From assembly GCF_947172395.1 (NCBI RefSeq), contig NC_069100.1, positions 501,001 to 565,000 of the forward strand: a stretch of 64,000 bases of DNA, written 5' to 3'. Source of the DNA: Bicyclus anynana. Taxonomy: Eukaryota > Arthropoda > Insecta > Lepidoptera > Nymphalidae. A program made the translations under genes and the position numbers. This document shows positions 58,693-64,000 of the stretch, piece after piece (the first letter of the stretch is position 1; each line of letters opens with the position of its first letter). The notes under the pieces were generated by a model. That model did no database searches. It worked only from the letters and a program-made list of their open reading frames with translations, and was not told the DNA's origin.

Positions 58693-58780
58693 GAGATTTT
58701 TTTCCTTTAATTATTTATTTCCTGCTTGCAAAAAACAATTTATCAGTTCGAGATCACAGCGAAGACACATTGTGAATAAT

Positions 58781-60208
58781 ATGTCAGATTCAAATACCTC
58801 AATTTCAGATCAACCTCGCGCCACCATGAGCGTTGCGAGTGTTTCAGAACACATAACAATAAGAAGGAAGAACGAACACCAGAAAAACAGACATAAGTCG
58901 GACAGTGAACTTCCATTTTATGACTCGAATACCGATATGAGTTTATTAAGTTTACCGGATGAATTAAACAATAGTTGTCATAGCACAATGGACGAATTGC
59001 GTGTTGATATCGAGAATTTAAGAGCTCAGCTGTGTTCTGCAAACGCCGAAATTCAAATTCTTAATTCTAAAAACAATGACCTCGAGAACATTATAAAGAG
59101 TTATGAGGCTAGGCTCAATATACATAAAACAACGGTGATCGAAGATTTAAATTGCTCTACACCAATCAGTGCGACGAACTATTCGTCACAAAAGAATGAA
59201 ACAAGTCCTCTACCATCAAAATCATCTTTGAACTTGAACCACAGGACACAAAATGGCGTATCACAGATGTCCAAAGATAATCAAGCTTATGAAACTTCTA
59301 TTAAAAATAAATCAGAAAAATTAAGCGCCACATTAAATGCAAAAACATCAAGAAAATATAGTGAAAAACAAAGTTATACTCCCTATAAAAATTCTCAAGA
59401 AAACCTTGACTACAAAAAGAAAACAAACACCATTTATATTTTAGGAGATCAACAATTATCAGGACTATCAATTAAATTAATAAAAGACCGGATGGAATGC
59501 GCTTGGAACGATGTATACTCCGTAATATCTTTTATAAAGCCAAATGCTCAGACAAACGAGGTTCTAAGATACTGTGAGGTTTTGCATGAAAATGTAGATT
59601 TGAATGATGTAATAATATTTTCTATAGGCTCTAATGATAAAAATCCTTATAAATGTATAGGAGATCTGGGTAGTGCACTTAATAAATTGCAACATTGTAG
59701 AGTGTACATTATTGAAACGTTGCATAATCCATATCTTAACGAAACAATGCTAAATAATTGTGTATCAGGTTTAATACAATATCATAAAAATTGTAAATTT
59801 ATTAAAATAACTAATTCTTATGGAAATAAATTTCAATGCTTGACTGCTATAAGCGAAAAAATTAATTTAGAAATTGACCATGACGATTATAAAAAATATT
59901 TTTTGACATTTAAGCAGACACGTCGAAATCATACAGTACCGCATAATAAAATACAAAATCAACATATTCAACAGAAAAATTCAATTAGACATTTCATTAA
60001 TCAACAAGAAAGCGTAGAGTGTAAAACATATTATACTGACAAGATAAACACAAATAGTAATATATCGCATACAATAGTTGGGTTACAAACAATTACCAAA
60101 CAAACTACTATACCCATGTATTTCAACAAAATGAAAAAATCATCTAAAGCTAAAATATCTATTCAAACAGCTAACAACAAATTAAGCCAAGAAAAGTTTT
60201 TTCGTTAA
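58781..60208 (+). CDS. LINE ORF1 protein (coiled coil plus SGNH-esterase-like)
   Basis: 475 residues from the ATG at 58781; a GTG three codons earlier is also in frame but less likely. Layout: a Ser/Asn/Lys-rich start, a predicted coiled coil at about residues 68-112 (DELRVDIENLRAQLCSANAE), a low-complexity hydrophilic stretch, then an SGNH-hydrolase-like domain from about residue 216. IYILGDQQLSG (GDQ at 222-224) corresponds to the block that normally holds the nucleophile Ser after GD, and FSIGSNDKN (GSND at 283-286) to the block with Gly and Asn. The nucleophile position is Gln, so esterase chemistry is unlikely. ORF1 proteins of CR1-like elements bind nucleic acid and are thought to form part of the RNP. 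The frame is intact. Base composition is very A-rich, unlike the GC-rich host exons. Confidence 0.8.
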   Translation: MSDSNTSISDQPRATMSVASVSEHITIRRKNEHQKNRHKSDSELPFYDSNTDMSLLSLPDELNNSCHSTMDELRVDIENLRAQLCSANAEIQILNSKNNDLENIIKSYEARLNIHKTTVIEDLNCSTPISATNYSSQKNETSPLPSKSSLNLNHRTQNGVSQMSKDNQAYETSIKNKSEKLSATLNAKTSRKYSEKQSYTPYKNSQENLDYKKKTNTIYILGDQQLSGLSIKLIKDRMECAWNDVYSVISFIKPNAQTNEVLRYCEVLHENVDLNDVIIFSIGSNDKNPYKCIGDLGSALNKLQHCRVYIIETLHNPYLNETMLNNCVSGLIQYHKNCKFIKITNSYGNKFQCLTAISEKINLEIDHDDYKKYFLTFKQTRRNHTVPHNKIQNQHIQQKNSIRHFINQQESVECKTYYTDKINTNSNISHTIVGLQTITKQTTIPMYFNKMKKSSKAKISIQTANNKLSQEKFFR

Positions 60209-62978
60209 TAATAATAATTTAACAATATTTCATCAAAATATTGCTGGTGCTATTAGTAAATCAGATTTGGTATATATATCTCTTCTAGATTTAATCAAAC
60301 ACAAAAGTTACGAGTTAGATATTGTATGTCTCACTGAAACTTTTATTGGAAAAGGTATGGAGAATTTATTAAACATTCCAGGGTATAAATTGTCAGCGTC
60401 TTTCTGTAGAAACAAAAATCGTGGCGGTTCTTGTATTCTAACGAAAAAACACATTAATTGTAAAGAGATCAAATTTATAGGTGATATGGGCCTAGTTAAC
60501 CTCTTCGAATGTTGTAGCATTGAAATTCAAGATTATAACTTATTAATCGTTTGTATATATCGAACACCAAAAAGTGATCCATGTCTGTTTCTTAAAAAAC
60601 TTGATTTACTTTTATATGCAATTAGTAAGAAGAAAAAAGAAAAAAAACTAATATTATGTGGAGATTGCAATTTAGATACATTAAAGAACAATAAACACAG
60701 CCAGGAATTAATTAGTTTAATTAATACTTACAATCTTATTTCCCATATAAAACACCCAACAAGGTTATCATCTTGCTTAGATTTGATAGTTAGCAATATA
60801 AAATCGTCTATTGCGGAAATTCACCACTTAGCATTATCAGACCATGAAACAGCTCAAACATTAACGATAAAAGTAAACAGACGGCCACGTATTACCACAT
60901 GGTTTGAATATCGCAGGGACTACAATAAGGAAAATAAGGAAAAGTTTTACGAATGTATTTCAGCTCTCACTTTTTCAGATGTTCGAAATATTGAAAATGT
61001 TAATGAAGCATTTGATACATTTCATGAAATCCTTAAACTATTTTATGATTTATGTTTTCCCCTTAGAAAAATAAAAATGTTTAGTACGTTAAAAAATTCA
61101 TCATGGCTCACTAAAGGTATAAAAAAGTCTAGTGTAAACAAAAGGAAGCTACATTTGACATACAGGCTCTGTAGGTCAAATAAAAGGTTAAATAAAAAAC
61201 AATATATGAAATACAACAGCATTTTAAAAAAATGTATTTATCAGTCTAAACAACTACAAAGTACTAAGTACATAGTTAATCGGAAAAATAAATGTAAAGC
61301 TAGTTGGGAACTAATAAATGATAATTTAGGGAAGACGATAGAGCCTGATGATATTTCTTTTATAAAAACTAATACAGGGACATATAATGATCCTACTGAA
61401 CTTTGTGAATTATTTAATGACTATTTTATAAATTTAAACGAAATGACTACTTTGAATAAAAATATTAGTAAATCATATTGTTATCCACCTAATACTCATT
61501 CAATTTTTATAAGCCCGACGGATGCTTATGAAGTTCTAGGTATTATCAAATCTCTCAACAACACCAAAGCTGTCGGCTATGATGAGATAAGAACAGACAT
61601 AATTAAACATTGTGCCAATTACTTATGTGGACCACTAGCTGACATAATAAATAAATCATTTGAGCAAGGGACATTTCCAAATAAGCTAAAGATTTCTATT
61701 ATCAAACCTTTATTTAAAAAAAATGATCGTTATGACATAAATAACTACAGGCCTATAACTTTGGTACCTATTTTAGCAAAAATATTTGAAAAAGTAATGT
61801 TTAAGCGACTAAAAAACTTTTTTGACGCCAATAATTTATTAATTCAAGAACAATTTGGATTTCGTAATAATAGTTCCACTACTGAGGCTTGTTTTTATCT
61901 AAAAAATCACAATATCTTATTAAATAAATTAGAAAGATATGGTATAAGGGGAACAGCTCATCAATGGGTAAAATCATATCTAAATGGTAGGACTGTATGT
62001 ACACAAATTAGCAAACTAGAAAATAATATTAAGATGATTTATAATTCAACATACAAATATAATAAAAAGGGAGTACCGCAGGGCAGCATTCTAGGACCAT
62101 TTCTTTTCTTGGCCTACATAAACGATATCACGGCGGCAACAAGTCACCCGTGCGTATTGTTTGCAGATGATACAACCATATTAGTGAGATGTCATAATGT
62201 TAATAGGTATGAACAAGAAATAAACGACGTATTACAAAATATAATAACTTGGCTAAATGAAAATAACTTGCAGGTTAATATAAATAAAACGAAAATTATG
62301 CAATTTAATTATTATAATTCAAAAACAGTGCCAGTTGATGTTAAATATAATGATATTAAAATAGGAGAAGATGACACAATGAAATTTTTAGGATTAGTTT
62401 ATGACAAAACAATGAATTGGAAATCTCATATTGACTACATTTGCACAAAATTGGCCAAATTTGTTTATGCGCTCAGACGTCTTACGCAGACTATTTCCAT
62501 CGATGCAGCTTTAAGTGCATATCACGGACATGTATCGTCTGTGCTGTCATACGGTTTAATACTCTGGGGTAACTCTGTAGACTTTATTAGAGCATTCCGA
62601 CTTCAAAAAAAATGCATTCGAGCTATGTGTAAAGCAGGGCCATTAGATAGCTGTAAACCTCTTTTTAAGCAATTGAACATTCTTCCACTGCCTTGTATGT
62701 ACATACGAGATGTTTGTATTTTTGTTAAGCGCCATCCAAAATATTTTCAGCGAAGAGGTGAAGGCACTGTCAATAAGTCGGTCAGACACGGTAACAAGTT
62801 GGTGCTATCAAAAGTATGTACTGGTAGTTATATGAAAAGTGCATACTGTATGGCTGTAAAAATATTTAATAAATTACCAGATGACATTCAAAAATTAAGC
62901 TTGCCCCATTTTAAAATAAAATTAAATAAATGGCTTATTGATAAGGGCTACTACGACATTAAGGAATATTTGACTTAA
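60186..62978 (+). CDS. LINE ORF2 endonuclease-reverse transcriptase, RT motif A deleted
   Basis: The open frame begins after a stop at 60183-60185 and overlaps the end of ORF1 in the +1 frame. No ATG precedes the endonuclease start (LTIFHQNIAGAISKSDL), so 60267 (TTG) is only a frame entry point. The endonuclease has DIVCLTETF, GGSCILTK, LIVCIYRTP, LILCGDCNLD, CLDLIVSN and ALSDHETA, an APE-type set. The RT has NTKAVGYDEI, YRPITLVPILAKIFEKV, QFGFRNNSSTTEACFYLK, then directly NHNILLNKLERYGIRG, GVPQGSILGP (motif B) and VLFADDTT (motif C). The segment that should carry motif A, with a catalytic Asp, is missing in frame at about 61896-61907. The C-terminus ends KGYYDIKEYLT. The product is predicted to be catalytically dead although the frame is open. 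Confidence 0.85.
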   Translation, partial: AKKSFFVNNNNLTIFHQNIAGAISKSDLVYISLLDLIKHKSYELDIVCLTETFIGKGMENLLNIPGYKLSASFCRNKNRGGSCILTKKHINCKEIKFIGDMGLVNLFECCSIEIQDYNLLIVCIYRTPKSDPCLFLKKLDLLLYAISKKKKEKKLILCGDCNLDTLKNNKHSQELISLINTYNLISHIKHPTRLSSCLDLIVSNIKSSIAEIHHLALSDHETAQTLTIKVNRRPRITTWFEYRRDYNKENKEKFYECISALTFSDVRNIENVNEAFDTFHEILKLFYDLCFPLRKIKMFSTLKNSSWLTKGIKKSSVNKRKLHLTYRLCRSNKRLNKKQYMKYNSILKKCIYQSKQLQSTKYIVNRKNKCKASWELINDNLGKTIEPDDISFIKTNTGTYNDPTELCELFNDYFINLNEMTTLNKNISKSYCYPPNTHSIFISPTDAYEVLGIIKSLNNTKAVGYDEIRTDIIKHCANYLCGPLADIINKSFEQGTFPNKLKISIIKPLFKKNDRYDINNYRPITLVPILAKIFEKVMFKRLKNFFDANNLLIQEQFGFRNNSSTTEACFYLKNHNILLNKLERYGIRGTAHQWVKSYLNGRTVCTQISKLENNIKMIYNSTYKYNKKGVPQGSILGPFLFLAYINDITAATSHPCVLFADDTTILVRCHNVNRYEQEINDVLQNIITWLNENNLQVNINKTKIMQFNYYNSKTVPVDVKYNDIKIGEDDTMKFLGLVYDKTMNWKSHIDYICTKLAKFVYALRRLTQTISIDAALSAYHGHVSSVLSYGLILWGNSVDFIRAFRLQKKCIRAMCKAGPLDSCKPLFKQLNILPLPCMYIRDVCIFVKRHPKYFQRRGEGTVNKSVRHGNKLVLSKVCTGSYMKSAYCMAVKIFNKLPDDIQKLSLPHFKIKLNKWLIDKGYYDIKEYLT

Positions 62979-63286
62979 TTTTTTATGACATACTCGTACT
63001 TACTTTTAATTCCAATTATTGTATTATATTGTAATTGTAACTTTTTCTTTTCTTTTTTTTTTTCATTTAATTTGGGGACTATTTGTGTTATTTTTATTTT
63101 ATAATTTTATTTAATTTAATTAAGTTATTGTGACTGATTGTATTTATATTTTTCTTAATTTTATTTCACTGTTTGTATTTTTTTTTCTTTTTCACCATGT
63201 ATTTGCACACTATTAATTTGGTTGAATACTGTAAGGAACGGTAATTCTTGCAAATAAACGATATTATTATTATTATTATTATTATT

Positions 63287-63316
63287 ATTTGTAAAGACGT
63301 TTTGGTCTTTACAAAT
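63287..63316. repeat. Perfect 12-bp inverted repeat at LINE 3' end
   Basis: ATTTGTAAAGAC and GTCTTTACAAAT are separated by GTTTTG, immediately after the (ATT)n tail. Confidence 0.75.
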
Positions 63317-63858
63317 AAAGTCTGAAAGGCAGGTTCTGCTGAAATGAGCCAGCAATAAATACAGCAGTTGATTTTTATTTTTTAATTTTGACACTGCGAG
63401 TAAAATTATAAAACAATTATGTGAGTAATATATTATGCGTTAAAATAATTAATACATTTTTAGCATGATACGATTTACGACTGAATTGAATAAAACGTAT
63501 CTCTTTCACAAGCTCAAAGTATTATCAAAAAGTTATAAAGACATTTAAATGTAATTCCACGTGGTACAAAATGAATATACCTCTTAAGCTCAGTGGTTGG
63601 AGATAAATTCCGACAGTAATCTGCTTAAACGTGTATGCGAATAAAGAATCCTATTTCGCGCTCGGTTGAAATGTAATACGTAAAGTTATTATGTTTTGGA
63701 GTACCACGGGAAATACTTAAAAACGATTACTAAGTTATTCATATGGTAATACAAATATGCCGTGCATGCAAGCGTACTCGAAATTAATTGTACTTTGTCG
63801 CAATCGCTTGTTCTTTAGATTGCATCTTATTTTAGTTTGAAAATCGATTTATTTAATA

Positions 63859-64000
63859 CTAGCGAACGCCCGCGACTTCGTCCGCCCTTAGACCTCCTTA
63901 ATTCGACCCTCTCGCAAAATCCGTTCTTAGTGGACCTCTACTAACTATAAACTACCTCCAAATTTCAACTTTGTACATAAAGCAGTATTTCGCAATATCG
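63859..64000 (-). mobile_element. Helitron, minus strand, cut by window end
   Basis: CTAGCGAACGCCCGCGACTTC after A is the complement of a Helitron 3' end; the body continues past 64000. Shares its internal sequence with 627-712. Confidence 0.72.

Larger units (their letters stand above)
58029..63289 (+). mobile_element. Near full-length CR1-like non-LTR retrotransposon
   Basis: Two long frames (ORF1 58781-60208, ORF2 60186-62978) are followed by about 310 bp of 3' UTR ending GCAAATAAACGATATT and an (ATT)n tail at about 63263-63289. The left boundary is uncertain; the 58029-58780 stretch looks like a 5' UTR. ORF1 of coiled-coil plus esterase type with an APE endonuclease-RT ORF2 points to the CR1-like group rather than Jockey proper. 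No target duplication was found, partly because the left end is unclear. It sits in sense orientation to the host gene, in its intron. Confidence 0.82.
57616..64000 (+). other. Intron E-F, partial (at least 6.4 kb)
   Basis: Continues past the window end. It holds a LINE 3' scrap, the CR1-like LINE and a Helitron end. I see no further Ig exon in it. Nothing nameable in 63320-63858. Confidence 0.7.

Noticed and set aside
1..64000. CRISPR arrays, operons, rRNA genes, LTR retrotransposons, integrated viruses
   Set aside because: None seen: no regularly spaced repeats, no LTR pairs and no gag/integrase-like frames; the window is eukaryotic intronic DNA.

Overview
The window looks like lepidopteran (moth or butterfly) nuclear DNA. 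It is AT-rich and dominated by introns. It carries dispersed families typical of that order: tRNA-derived SINEs with GAT-type tails, short Helitrons that start TC, end CTAG and sit between A and T, RTE-type LINE fragments ending in (GAT)n, and an esterase-type non-LTR retrotransposon. Species assignment is inference from repeat style; no marker gene settles it.

One host gene is visible. It is on the + strand and enters and leaves the window. Five GC-rich exons with good splice sites and matching phases (1632-1802, 24561-24707, 34597-34754, 56280-56430, 57504-57615) read as one continuous immunoglobulin-superfamily ectodomain: one complete Ig domain (exons A+B), a second (C+D) and the start of a third (E). 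Spacing and motifs best fit the insect Sidestep family of axon-guidance receptors. The first Ig domain, signal peptide, distal Ig/FN3 part and membrane anchor must lie outside the window. The introns of about 22.8, 9.9, 21.5 and 1.1 kb hold nearly all the other content.

The introns are a graveyard and nursery of mobile elements. SINE family 1 has at least nine copies, SINE family 2 five, and Helitrons about eleven. There are eight or nine RTE LINE fragments, one of them a 1.29 kb 5'-truncated copy with an unbroken reverse-transcriptase frame and an 11-bp target duplication. Several fold-back/MITE elements occur, including a clean hAT-type MITE with an 8-bp duplication. A nearly full-length CR1-like LINE (about 58.03-63.29 kb) lies in the last intron. 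It has a coiled-coil plus SGNH-esterase-like ORF1 and an endonuclease-reverse-transcriptase ORF2 that carries an in-frame deletion removing RT motif A.

Most notable: (i) two SINE-1 insertions are bounded by unusually long (about 43-45 bp) direct duplications, one of which duplicated the exon A splice-donor region; (ii) SINE-1 and the RTE LINE share the same terminal motif, suggesting a SINE/LINE partnership; (iii) mobile elements abut most exon edges within about 40-80 bp; (iv) a roughly 800-bp fold-back stops just before exon A; (v) the CR1-like LINE keeps long open frames but lacks catalytic pieces, and a tRNA-like block and diverged repeats precede its ORF1. No CRISPR, operon, rRNA or convincing functional tRNA gene was seen.
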